The translations under genes were made by a program, and so were the position numbers. Positions 1 to 7,985 of a DNA stretch of 64,000 nucleotides are shown here, piece by piece. Positions within the stretch are counted from its first letter, which is position 1; every line of letters begins with the position of its first letter. Source of the DNA: Paenibacillus castaneae (GTDB lineage Bacteria > Bacillota > Bacilli > Paenibacillales > Paenibacillaceae); contig NZ_KZ614144.1 in NCBI RefSeq assembly GCF_002884445.1, positions 1,344,202 through 1,408,201 of the forward strand, read 5' to 3'. The notes under the pieces are model-generated. The model did not search any database, was not told where the DNA came from, and worked only from the letters and a program-made list of their open reading frames with translations.

Positions 1-1136
1 CGAACCGAGTTGATCTCATTGAGAATGGTGTTTTTCAAAAATACGCCGATAAGTTTGCAGAGCTAAATCCGGGTGTGACCGTGCAATTCGAGGGCATAAC
101 GAATTATGTCAGCGACATTATGATCCGTTTTTCCACCGGGAGCTTCGGAGATGTGCTGCTGCTTCCAAACAATATCAAAAATGAGGATTTGCCTAATTAT
201 TTTGAGCCGCTGGATGAAAGCCTGTTTCAGCATATTCGCTTTGCTGACTTTAAGAAGTATGGAAATAAGCGCTATGGAATTGCTACGGGTGCTTCGACAA
301 CGGGGATTGTATATAATAAGGCAGCCTTTCAAGCAGCAGGAATTACCGAAGTCCCCACAACGCTGGATGAATTCTATAAGGCTTGTGAGAAGCTGAAGGA
401 AGCAGGCATTGTTCCCGTTTATTTGAATTATGGCGCACAATGGCCGCTCATGTCATGGAGCGAGGACCTCGTCAGTTATATGACGGGAGACGCGAATTAT
501 TTGAATAATATGGCGTTTACGGATGAGCCATGGGCTATTGATAATCCGTGGGGACAAGCCATATCCATTGTAAAAACATTGATAAATCGCGGATATGTGG
601 AAAAACAGCTGCTAACTAACCAATGGGAATTATCAAAAACAGAGCTCGCGCATGGCAGAGCGGGAATGTATTTGATGGGGAATTGGGTTATTAACCAAGT
701 GATTGCGGCTGGGGCGAAATCCGAAGACATTGGATTTTTTCCATTCCCTTATGATAATAGCGGCACGCGCTTTGCACCGCTCAGCCCGGATTGGTTTCTT
801 GGCGTCAGTAAATTTAGCAAAAACAAACAGTTAGCGGAAGCTTGGGTAAAGTTTTTCGTAAACGATTCCGGGTATGTAGATGATTCAGGCTTTCTGCCTG
901 TGGATGATAATAAGGAACCTTCGCTGCCGCAATTCCAACAGTTCCTATCCTTTAACATTTCATTTCTAGAGCGGCAAATAGCGAGTGACCAATTTCTAGA
1001 ATTGGCAAATACGGCACGAATTGAGTTTTGGTCTGGAAACCATATTCAAGAGTGGATTGCCGCACCTGATTTGAATACTATTTTCAAACAGTACAATGAG
1101 CGCTGGAAAGAAGCGCAAAATATTTCGAAAAGTTAA
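1..1136 (+). CDS. ABC sugar-binding protein, 5' end outside the window
   Basis: The frame is open from base 3, before the first in-frame start codon, so the N-terminus and signal peptide lie upstream of the window. It is a family 1 extracellular solute-binding protein for an ABC importer. It is clearly paralogous to the binding protein at 25291-26604: both share GNWVINQVI, SEDIGFFPFP, the TTGIVYNK/STVGIVYNK stretch and a KEAGIVP/KDAGIVP stretch in the same order. No permease follows; the next gene, 14 bp on, is a LacI-type regulator. Either permeases lie upstream or this protein shares those at 26695-28419. The substrate is unknown; similarity to the paralogue beside the mannan genes suggests an oligosaccharide. 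Confidence 0.85.
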   Translation, partial: NRVDLIENGVFQKYADKFAELNPGVTVQFEGITNYVSDIMIRFSTGSFGDVLLLPNNIKNEDLPNYFEPLDESLFQHIRFADFKKYGNKRYGIATGASTTGIVYNKAAFQAAGITEVPTTLDEFYKACEKLKEAGIVPVYLNYGAQWPLMSWSEDLVSYMTGDANYLNNMAFTDEPWAIDNPWGQAISIVKTLINRGYVEKQLLTNQWELSKTELAHGRAGMYLMGNWVINQVIAAGAKSEDIGFFPFPYDNSGTRFAPLSPDWFLGVSKFSKNKQLAEAWVKFFVNDSGYVDDSGFLPVDDNKEPSLPQFQQFLSFNISFLERQIASDQFLELANTARIEFWSGNHIQEWIAAPDLNTIFKQYNERWKEAQNISKS

Positions 1137-1150
1137 GGTGGAGTACAGCG

Positions 1151-2254
1151 ATGTCTAAGAAGATCACGATGCAGCAAATTGCCGACCATTTGGGCGTTTC
1201 AAAGTTTGTTGTTTCTAAAGCGCTCTCTGGCAAGGATGGTGTCAGCGAGACGACGAAGGAGCGGGTTCTTCAAGCCGCCTCACAGCTCGGTTATTTTTCG
1301 CAAAAAAATTCGTATGTCAAAACAATGAAGCTGGAACAGCTGCCCAGAGTACCTGCAGCAGGGAAGCAGTCGGTACTTGTGCTTATGCCTAATATTCGGT
1401 TTCAAACAAAGGAGTCCCTATATTGGGGGCGAATTTTGGATGGCATTGCGTCGCGGCTCGAAGAGGATGGCTACGGTATGGTCATCGTGTCAGAACAGAG
1501 TGTTGACCATTTCGTTCATTTCTTGAACCCGAACGGCATATTAGGACTTATTGGCGTAGGTGAAATATCAACTCCACTGCTGCTGGAGGTACATCGAATC
1601 GGCCTGCCAATGGTGCTTGTCGATCATGAGGATATGCTGATTCCAACGGACACTGTATTTACGAATAACTATGAATGCATGTATCGCCTAACGAAAAATT
1701 TGATCGGTAAAGGCCATAAGCAGCTTTGCTTTATCGGCGATATATCTTATTCGAGAAGCTTCAAGGACCGCTTCCTAGGCTTCCGAAGCGCAATGGAGGA
1801 GCAGGAAGACGCTGAGCGTGGAGCCGGAGCAGGAATGGATATGAACGGCAGCAAGGAGGGGGGCTTGTTTTCTGTAGAAGGGTTTGAGCATGAGCAGTTC
1901 CAAGAACCAATTAAACAGTGGGCAAGCAAACGGTTAAAGGCTAGAACGCTTCCAACAGCGCTTCTCTGTGCGAATGACGAGATTGCCATTGGAGCGGTAA
2001 ATGCGCTTAAGGAGCTCGGTGTAGCTGTACCGCAGGACGTGTCAGTTACCGGATTTGATAATATTGATGATTCATTCCGCATGACTCCCGCACTAACGAC
2101 GGTTCACGTACCTAAAGAATCGCTGGGCAAACGTGCGGTTGAACGATTGCTTGGGCGAATCGCGAGCAAAGCGGAACCGATGGAGAAGCTGCTGCTGGCA
2201 GGGGAGCTGCTTTACCGTGAATCGACCGCACAAGCAAAGCATTTAACTAAATAA
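1151..2254 (+). CDS. LacI-family transcriptional regulator
   Basis: Sugar-responsive repressor of 367 residues. The N-terminal HTH (residues about 6-26, MQQIADHLGVSKFVVSKAL) is followed by a periplasmic-binding-protein-like sensor domain. The C-terminal core shows LLCANDEIAIGA and VTGFDNID, typical of the family. A charged Gly/Glu-rich insertion (residues about 217-240, around AERGAGAGMDMNG) is unusual for LacI proteins and probably a surface loop. The gene lies 14 bp after the binding-protein gene behind a GGTGGA site, so the two are probably co-transcribed. It may control that transport locus or the paralogous system at 25 kb; the operator is not identified. A strong terminator follows. Confidence 0.9.
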   Translation: MSKKITMQQIADHLGVSKFVVSKALSGKDGVSETTKERVLQAASQLGYFSQKNSYVKTMKLEQLPRVPAAGKQSVLVLMPNIRFQTKESLYWGRILDGIASRLEEDGYGMVIVSEQSVDHFVHFLNPNGILGLIGVGEISTPLLLEVHRIGLPMVLVDHEDMLIPTDTVFTNNYECMYRLTKNLIGKGHKQLCFIGDISYSRSFKDRFLGFRSAMEEQEDAERGAGAGMDMNGSKEGGLFSVEGFEHEQFQEPIKQWASKRLKARTLPTALLCANDEIAIGAVNALKELGVAVPQDVSVTGFDNIDDSFRMTPALTTVHVPKESLGKRAVERLLGRIASKAEPMEKLLLAGELLYRESTAQAKHLTK

Positions 2255-2266
2255 CGAATGTTATAA

Positions 2267-2310
2267 GAAGGAAGACCAGCAGCAGATATCATGGCAGCTG
2301 GTCTTCCTTC
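2267..2310 (+). terminator. Rho-independent terminator after the LacI-type gene
   Basis: A 14-bp perfect stem (GAAGGAAGACCAGC / GCTGGTCTTCCTTC) with a 16-base loop, followed by CGTTTT. It lies 12 bp past the stop codon. Confidence 0.85.
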
Positions 2311-2321
2311 CGTTTTAGATA

Positions 2322-2368
2322 GTACTGCGCTTTCAACCTGCCCAGTACTTGCCGAAAGAGCGCAGTAC
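2322..2368. repeat. Inverted repeat between the terminator and repeat locus A
   Basis: GTACTGCGCTTTC at 2322-2334 pairs with GAAAGAGCGCAGTAC at 2354-2368, leaving two bulged bases. There is no T-run, so it is not a classical terminator. It touches the start of repeat locus A and may be a border element, or a hairpin that protects the 3' end of the mRNA. Confidence 0.5.
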
Positions 2369-2383
2369 CGCCGATCCTCAGAT

Positions 2384-2583
2384 AATAGAGCTAATTTCTA
2401 GCTCTAATCCACTCAAAGTAATCCGTTTTTGTGGAATAGAGCTAGATTCTAGCGTTATTCCGCTCAGAGGTCACCAACTAAGGCCAATTCCGCCGAATCC
2501 CCCGCCAATAGAGCTAGTTTCTAGCTCTAATTCACTGAAAAGTATTAGAATATGCGAAATAGAGCTAGTTTCTAGTTCTATTC
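2384..2583 (+). repeat. Palindromic repeat locus A (4 palindromes, 51/72/51 bp spacing)
   Basis: Four copies of a palindrome of the form AATAGAGCTAG-TTT-CTAGCTCTATT. The ATAGAG cores begin at 2385, 2436, 2508 and 2559, giving spacings of 51, 72 and 51 bp. Copies 1, 2 and 4 carry mismatches (for example CTAATTTCTAG in copy 1), so this locus is more degenerate than B and C. The spacers contain GTTTTTGTGGAATAG and AATTCCGCC, which have weak counterparts in the other loci. It lies between the LacI-type gene and the zinc-ribbon gene. No coding function is likely. Confidence 0.85.
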
Positions 2584-2798
2584 TGTCCAGCCCTCACCGA
2601 ATGATCCCAATTCCACAACACTCCCTCAATAGTACTGTTTAGTTATAGTCATTTATTATCTTCCAGATGCCAACTAAAAGGAATTATAATACAAATATTG
2701 AAGCGTTTAGAATCGATAAAGTGAACTTGTATTTAATTTGTCCGTAATCGCTTTGGAAAGCAGCAGAACAAAAAAGAAGCAGAAAGGAGGAATGGACA

Positions 2799-2987
2799 AT
2801 GGCAAAATCTAAAAGGGGACGCACACTCTGGAATCTACCTTCACGCGGCAGGGGAACATGCCCCGTTTGCAGCCGCTCAAGAATAAAATTATTGTATCCA
2901 CGCGCCACATCTAGCGGCACTTCGGTAACCGTATGTAAACGATGTGTGAACGCAGATCAAACGAAGGTTGATGCAATTACCGGATAA
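2799..2987 (+). CDS. Small CxxC/CxxC zinc-ribbon protein
   Basis: Basic 62-residue protein with two cysteine pairs, C21-P-V-C24 and C46-K-R-C49, the layout of a small treble-clef or zinc ribbon. The start has a strong site (AAAGGAGG, then 7 bases to ATG) and the gene is followed directly by a terminator, so it is a single-gene unit. It is probably a cytoplasmic nucleic-acid or ribosome-associated protein, but nothing in the sequence fixes its role. The family is not recognised beyond the zinc-ribbon pattern. Confidence 0.75.
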   Translation: MAKSKRGRTLWNLPSRGRGTCPVCSRSRIKLLYPRATSSGTSVTVCKRCVNADQTKVDAITG

Positions 2988-2997
2988 ATAAAAGCAT

Positions 2998-3043
2998 AAA
3001 GGAAAAGGCTGCAGGCGATTAAGCACTGCGGCCTTTTCCTTTA
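2998..3043 (+). terminator. Terminator after the zinc-ribbon gene
   Basis: The stem AAAGGAAAAGGC(T)GCAG pairs with CTGCGGCCTTTTCCTTT around a short loop. It ends in a T-rich run and starts 11 bp after the stop codon. Confidence 0.85.
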
Positions 3044-3126
3044 TTTAGGTTCCGCTAAAAGGAAAAACAAACTCAATCGAGAATGTTAATTTATGGAACC
3101 GATTATATCCAAAGGAGTTTGACTGG

Positions 3127-3726
3127 ATGCTATTTGATAAATTGGAAGGTGAGCGTGTCGTATTAATGCCGTTAGCAGAGGAGCATATCGAACCTTTATA
3201 CGAGTGCTCCAGAAATCCGATCATTTGGACTCATTATCCAATCGAGATTTCTTCTATCAAGGATATGGAGACGTTCGTATATAAGGCTCTGGATGGCAGA
3301 AAGGAAAACGAACAATTTCCATATGCCGTATTTGATAAAAGCCTGAATAAAATAATTGGTACAACCAGATATTTGAGAATATCGGACGTTAATCGCAATT
3401 TAAATATTGGTTCAACCTGGTACACGCCTGAAGTTTGGCGAACAAGAGTAAATACAGAATGCAAATATTTGCTGCTGCGCTTTGCGTTTGAACAATGGGC
3501 GGCTGTTCGAGTTGAAATTATTACGACTCCGGATAATATGAGATCGCAAAAGGCAATTGAACGATTGGGTGCATTAAGAGAAGGGGTATTTAGAAAGAAA
3601 TACAACCAAAGAGATTATGTTATATATAGCTTTATTGATGAAGAGTGGAAAGAGATAAAAGAACGGCTTGAACGCTTTTTGAATGAACCCAACACTTTGC
3701 CAACTATAACGTCTTCATTATTATAA
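3127..3726 (+). CDS. GNAT N-acetyltransferase (RimJ/RimL-like)
   Basis: A 199-residue acetyl-CoA-dependent acetyltransferase of the RimJ/RimL type. It opens with LEGERVVLMPLAEEHIEPLYE, has the central IGTTRYLRI strand and WYTPEVWRTRVNTECKYLLL, and ends with NMRSQKAIERLGALREGVFRKK, the usual acetyl-CoA-binding end of this group. The site AAAGGAG lies 8 bases before the ATG. The substrate could be a protein N-terminus, an antibiotic or a small amine. It lies 29 bp upstream of the ECF sigma module, in the same direction and without an obvious terminator between, so it may belong to that unit. Confidence 0.88.
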   Translation: MLFDKLEGERVVLMPLAEEHIEPLYECSRNPIIWTHYPIEISSIKDMETFVYKALDGRKENEQFPYAVFDKSLNKIIGTTRYLRISDVNRNLNIGSTWYTPEVWRTRVNTECKYLLLRFAFEQWAAVRVEIITTPDNMRSQKAIERLGALREGVFRKKYNQRDYVIYSFIDEEWKEIKERLERFLNEPNTLPTITSSLL

Positions 3727-3755
3727 CAATTATTTTTTATGGAGGATGAATAGTG

Positions 3756-4460
3756 ATGAATCAAATCGAGAACGAAGTAAACACCAGGAAAGGTAAAATA
3801 ACTCATCTTGCCCTGTTGGATCTTAGAAATATGCGATCTATTGATGAATTACGTAATGTTACATCAATCCATCTTATTGGAACAATCTTGATTTCTGATG
3901 CATTTCAAGGCAGCCTTGCAAGCATTCCAATGAGTCATGTGGGTACAATAGTAACCATTCCGGAGGGAAGCAAAGTAAGGCAGTTAAGCGGAACTCTGAA
4001 AATCGGCGGAGATTTTCTGGAGAATGCAAGTGGCGATAGCGAAGAAATATTAGTTATTTCCGGAGAATTGTATATTACTTCGCCTTTCACAAAGGTTGGA
4101 TTTAAAAGCCTAATCATTACAGGACAGTTATACGTCCCAAAGGGAAGCGAAGGAGCTCTCAGTTCCGTTATTTCACAAATGACAGGACAAATTATTTATT
4201 GCAAATCACTAAATTATAGAGTATTTACAGGAAATGATCGTTTTGACAAGGATTTTTTCAGCTACATGAAAGAGCCAATAACGATGATTCTTATGGGGGA
4301 TTACGTGATAGAATCCGATGTGACTGTCGAGATTTTGCAAGAAAAAGTTTCAGAAATTATATTAATGGGCAAGCTCGTAGCTGCCAATAAGAAGCTCGTT
4401 CCCCTATTGCTTGCTCTGACAGAAGAGAAAATGGGTGAAATTTTGTTTGAGGCTCAATAA
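3756..4460 (+). CDS. Unrecognised beta-repeat protein at the head of an ECF sigma operon
   Basis: A 234-residue soluble protein without signal peptide or membrane segment. It contains short beta-strand repeats such as SIHLIGTILISDA, ILVISGELYITSP, SLIITGQLYVPKG and EIILMGKLVAAN at roughly regular intervals, suggesting a beta-solenoid of bactofilin-like character; this is inference from pattern only. GGAGG precedes both GTG 3753 and ATG 3756, and ATG is preferred. The stop overlaps the sigma-factor start as TAATG, so translation of the two is coupled. The tight coupling suggests it senses something for, or is a target of, the sigma factor. Its family is not recognised. Confidence 0.7.
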   Translation: MNQIENEVNTRKGKITHLALLDLRNMRSIDELRNVTSIHLIGTILISDAFQGSLASIPMSHVGTIVTIPEGSKVRQLSGTLKIGGDFLENASGDSEEILVISGELYITSPFTKVGFKSLIITGQLYVPKGSEGALSSVISQMTGQIIYCKSLNYRVFTGNDRFDKDFFSYMKEPITMILMGDYVIESDVTVEILQEKVSEIILMGKLVAANKKLVPLLLALTEEKMGEILFEAQ

Positions 4461-5011
4461 TGAGCGATAAGGCATATGAATCGTTTTTTAACCAAATGTA
4501 TGACCAATACCACAAGGCTGTTTATGCCTATATATTAGGGCGTGTCAGCAGCAAGGATAGTGCGAAAGAATTGCTTCAAGAAACTTTTCTTCGAATATGG
4601 AATCATATTCATATTGGATATGACATGGGACTGGATAAATCCCGATTCTGGCTTTTTAAAATAACAAAAAACATTATAACGGATTATTATCGGAGCCGAG
4701 CATCTCGTTTGAAAGCAGAAGAGCAGCTTAAAGCGAATCCCCTACTGCCCGCCAATTCGGTTCACTCACCGGAGGAAGCCTATCAAAGGAAAAATGATAT
4801 GCGCCTCATGGAAAAAGCTATAAATAACTTGCCAGAACAATTACGCATTGTACTTGTTATGCAGGTGATCGGCCATATGAATAGTACCGAGATAGGAGAA
4901 ATAATTGAAATCCCGCCCGGGACAGTAAGATATCGTTTAAGCTTGGCACGCAAAAAACTAATAAATGAAATGAACAGTATGAATTCAGTTGGAGAGGAAG
5001 CCTACCAATGA
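4460..5011 (+). CDS. ECF-type RNA polymerase sigma factor
   Basis: A 183-residue sigma-70 family protein with only the two ECF core domains. Region 2 (residues about 8-80) includes ELLQETFLRIWNHI and SRFWLFKITKNIITDYYRS. Region 4 (about 110-170) includes AINNLPEQLRIVLVM and the HTH STEIGEIIEIPPGTVRYRL. Its start overlaps the stop of the upstream gene (TAATG), and its TGA overlaps the next ATG (ATGA), so three proteins are made from one coupled message. No membrane anti-sigma factor follows, unlike most ECF operons; the partner is more likely the small 96-residue protein or the upstream protein. Confidence 0.93.
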   Translation: MSDKAYESFFNQMYDQYHKAVYAYILGRVSSKDSAKELLQETFLRIWNHIHIGYDMGLDKSRFWLFKITKNIITDYYRSRASRLKAEEQLKANPLLPANSVHSPEEAYQRKNDMRLMEKAINNLPEQLRIVLVMQVIGHMNSTEIGEIIEIPPGTVRYRLSLARKKLINEMNSMNSVGEEAYQ

Positions 5012-5298
5012 AAGAAGAGGATAAGATCCATTTATTATTCCAGATGGAGGATGAGGATGCTCAAATTGATCTATTGTTAACAGAGTGGTCAGAAATACAT
5101 CAAATCTCCAATAGTGAAGCCAATAGCATTCGCAGCGCCATAATAGAGCAAGAAACGGGATTAAGTGAGCTCTGGTGGTCTACCTTGTATTCGCGGATCA
5201 ATCGGTCTATCTCTTTCTCTAATCAGCGCGCCGAACAATCTTTGAATCGACTATCTTCCATGCAAGCTCATTATATCAATATAAGCTGCCGCGGTTAA
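5008..5298 (+). CDS. Small acidic protein coupled to the ECF sigma factor
   Basis: A 96-residue protein whose ATG overlaps the sigma-factor stop (ATGA), so it is almost certainly translated with it. The N-terminal half is strongly acidic (MKEEDKIHLLFQMEDEDAQ) and the whole looks helical. There is no membrane segment and no HxxxCxxC zinc anti-sigma motif. A cytoplasmic regulator or anti-sigma partner is the natural reading of the position, but no known family is recognised. The stop codon lies inside the following hairpin. Confidence 0.65.
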   Translation: MKEEDKIHLLFQMEDEDAQIDLLLTEWSEIHQISNSEANSIRSAIIEQETGLSELWWSTLYSRINRSISFSNQRAEQSLNRLSSMQAHYINISCRG

Positions 5299-5311
5299 GA
5301 ATCGGCAGCTT
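5283..5311. terminator. Bidirectional hairpin between convergent genes
   Basis: AAGCTGCCG pairs with CGGCAGCTT around an 11-base loop. It overlaps the stop of the small acidic protein and lies just past the stop of the minus-strand fusion gene. There is only a weak T-tract on either side. Confidence 0.55.
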
Positions 5312-5324
5312 CATCGAATGAATT

Positions 5325-6776
5325 TTAATTTATAGGGAGATCCCTTAGCTTACAGTAAACCTGCACATCTACGATCTCCTTCCCTTTGCCTGTTCGTACG
5401 GCTGCCTGCCGAATGGAGTCTTCAGCAATGAAGCCATTACGGAGCAGTTCCTTCTTGGCATATTCGTCATGTACAGCTACTTCAATAAAAGCTTTTGTCA
5501 TGGAGACTGTTTCAAATAAGTATGCCAACAAAGTTTTTATTGCATCAGCAGCAATATCAGAAACGTCAGTAGATCTATTCATATTGTATTCAATCATGAC
5601 CTCCTTAGCCTTTACGCTCATATGAGCCTTCATTATGCCAACTAATCGGTCACTATTCTCAGTGCTGAAAACTCCCCAGGTGATGCACTTTTTCTTATAA
5701 AAGCCGCGTTCGAAATGACTGACCCAGTTCAATAATTGATTTTTATCGCAAATACGATCGATATAGTAAATGCCGCACATATCATCAACATGGGTTTCAT
5801 CGATTTTCTTCAGAACGGTTTCCTTAGATTGCAGCAAGGGAAATTGCTTGTAAATGGTATCGAGGCTGCTGGTTTTACTCGTTATTTTTTTCTTCGGTTT
5901 AGGTACCTCTGCAAATTCCCATTCTTTTAGATAGGAGTTCGCTTTTATCATTTTTTTCACTCGATCGAGAGTTTTAGGGCCTGTCGGTACAAATCCGCTT
6001 CTCGTATAAATAAGCCACTTAAGACATACTATCGCTTCAAAAACTTCGATTTCTTCCTCGGGGATAGGATTTTCTTTTAAATATGCAGCTCGGAATACCG
6101 ATGTTTTCCATTCGGAAGGAAACAAAAGTTTATTGAGAACCAGAGATTGTGCGAAATCGAATCGCGGATCGCCCATCTGCCCGTTTGTCCAATCAATGAC
6201 TACATATTGACCATCTTCGCCGACAACATTAGACCAATGATAATCACCATGAATGATTCGATTTTGCTTTATGGAAGCGATTTCTACTAAATGGACAAGT
6301 GCAGCACGAATATCTGGATATTGATCAATATCTGAATAAAAATAATCGATAAAACCGTAGTTTGCCAGCTGCTGTCGTTCATCCTCGTTAACCTTTATCT
6401 TATGTATGCTAGCTAATAAACATCCGAAATCATGGAATGCCTTTGCATCGTACTTGGATTCATGGCCTCCTGCATAAGTCGTCAACAAAACCTGAAACTC
6501 GTCCGAACGGTTCGCTCCCCAAGCAACAGGGCTCGGAACGGAGATGCCTTTATTTATCAGCAGCTTAAGCAATTGATATTGCAATTGGATGTTTGGCCTG
6601 GAATCCTTATTCCATGTTTTTAATACAAAGCTTTTCTGATCCAAGTCCAATCTCGCAACCTCGGCCTCAAAACCTTGATTCATCGTATGTATAGCTGCGT
6701 CATCTATCCGATCTAATAAATGCTTCCATTGTTCATTCTGTTCATGCCACTCTATATCTACCAAAAGTTTTTCCAT
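5325..6776 (-). CDS. APH-like phosphotransferase fused to an acetyltransferase-like domain
   Basis: A 483-residue two-domain protein. The N-terminal part (about 30-290) is an aminoglycoside-phosphotransferase or choline-kinase-like fold: catalytic loop HGDYHWSN at 176-183, metal-binding D195 in VVIDWTNGQ, and GDPRFDF at 202-208. The C-terminal part (about 310-480) resembles a GNAT, ending in KKELLRNGFIAEDSIRQAAV and a terminal beta pair, but a clear acetyl-CoA pyrophosphate loop (RxxGxG/A) is not visible. The order is the reverse of the known AAC(6')-APH(2'') enzyme. It could modify an antibiotic or a small metabolite. It stands alone, divergent from the methyltransferase gene. Confidence 0.8.
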   Translation of the reverse strand: MEKLLVDIEWHEQNEQWKHLLDRIDDAAIHTMNQGFEAEVARLDLDQKSFVLKTWNKDSRPNIQLQYQLLKLLINKGISVPSPVAWGANRSDEFQVLLTTYAGGHESKYDAKAFHDFGCLLASIHKIKVNEDERQQLANYGFIDYFYSDIDQYPDIRAALVHLVEIASIKQNRIIHGDYHWSNVVGEDGQYVVIDWTNGQMGDPRFDFAQSLVLNKLLFPSEWKTSVFRAAYLKENPIPEEEIEVFEAIVCLKWLIYTRSGFVPTGPKTLDRVKKMIKANSYLKEWEFAEVPKPKKKITSKTSSLDTIYKQFPLLQSKETVLKKIDETHVDDMCGIYYIDRICDKNQLLNWVSHFERGFYKKKCITWGVFSTENSDRLVGIMKAHMSVKAKEVMIEYNMNRSTDVSDIAADAIKTLLAYLFETVSMTKAFIEVAVHDEYAKKELLRNGFIAEDSIRQAAVRTGKGKEIVDVQVYCKLRDLPIN

Positions 6777-7011
6777 GGAGGCAGCTCCTCTTTCAATAAT
6801 GGGTGTCCTTGTACTTTGTAAATATTATACTAATTTTTTCTAAAACTGTAATGCGATTATTGATTGGAAAAGATAAGAATTAATCCTGTGCTGATGAGCA
6901 TTTTTCCTTCATTAAAATATGAAATATTAGTTTATAAAGCTTCTCTTTTAAAGAAAATAATTTTACCGTTAAATGGGGAGAGAGAATGAAGAAGGAAAAG
7001 GAGTGAAGGAA

Positions 7012-7842
7012 ATGAAGCACAGCTCAACCTATAATATTCAGAACAGCAGTATTGGATTGGAAGCAGAAATAATCCGCCTAAAGGTTCAAGCATTAATGGC
7101 CTGGGAAAAAGAATATCGCTCTTTGCAATGGTTTGGACTGCAGGACGGAATGATGGTGCTGGACGCTGGATGTGGTCCAGGCTTTGTGACAGAAAAACTA
7201 ATGGAGAGCCTGCCAAATAGCGAAATAACGGCTCTAGACATAGACGAACAATTGATTAATCAAGCAAAATCCAGGTTGGAGCCGCTCTCAGAGGCTCGGC
7301 TTCATTTCGTACAGGCTTCAATATATAACACGGGATTCCAAGACGAAGTATTTGATTTTGTTATTGTACGCTTGCTGTTTCTTCATCTTCATCATCCTTT
7401 AGAAGCGGCAAAGGAACTAATGCGGATTCTCAAACCAGGTGGTAAGCTTGTTATCATCGATATTGATGACGGTTTATTTGGGGTTATTCATCCGGATATG
7501 GACGACCTGCCTTCCATATTACAGAAGATAGCTAGGTCTCAACATGCCAAAGGAGGAAATCGTTATATTGGCAGAAGCCTGCCGCGCTTACTAACGGAGG
7601 CAGGTTATAGGAATGTCGATATGGATGCCATCATTCAGCATAGCGATCTGCATGGCGTCGAAGGCTTTAAACAACAATTTAATACTAATCGATTCAAAGG
7701 CATGCATGATATTGGAATAATATCGGATAGCGAATTTGAATCTATGAAGAAGTCGTATGAGGAGCTATCCAATTCGGAACAATCCTATGCCATGATGATA
7801 TTCTTTATAGCATGCGGTTCGAAGCCGCTTGGCGATTTATAG
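7012..7842 (+). CDS. SAM-dependent class I methyltransferase
   Basis: A 276-residue methyltransferase. Motif I is VLDAGCGPGFVTEKL, motif II is the acidic ITALDIDEQ, and the post-motif VRLLFLHLHHPLEAAKELMRILKPGGKLVIIDID is typical of methyltransferase-11/25 enzymes. ATG 7012 is chosen because AAGGAGTGAAGGA precedes it; the upstream in-frame ATG at 6973 has no site. The substrate is unknown; a small molecule is likely. It is a single gene between the divergent fusion gene and the convergent clamp gene. Confidence 0.88.
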   Translation: MKHSSTYNIQNSSIGLEAEIIRLKVQALMAWEKEYRSLQWFGLQDGMMVLDAGCGPGFVTEKLMESLPNSEITALDIDEQLINQAKSRLEPLSEARLHFVQASIYNTGFQDEVFDFVIVRLLFLHLHHPLEAAKELMRILKPGGKLVIIDIDDGLFGVIHPDMDDLPSILQKIARSQHAKGGNRYIGRSLPRLLTEAGYRNVDMDAIIQHSDLHGVEGFKQQFNTNRFKGMHDIGIISDSEFESMKKSYEELSNSEQSYAMMIFFIACGSKPLGDL

Positions 7843-7985
7843 TTATTTCTGATCTTCCAAATACGGCATTACATAATCGATCATTTTGATTGCGGCGCTT
7901 ATCCGCCCTTGTACTTATAGAGCTCCACCATTGTATCCCTCCTCCATCAAAGAATATTTATACATAAAATGAAGCTAATTCTGAA

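Noticed and set aside
2349..2642. 97-residue open frame across repeat locus A
   Set aside because: It only reads the palindromes (ELISSS, ELVSSS). It stays open because 51 and 72 are multiples of three. The equivalent frame at locus B has stop codons (for example TAA in the spacer), so coding is not conserved.
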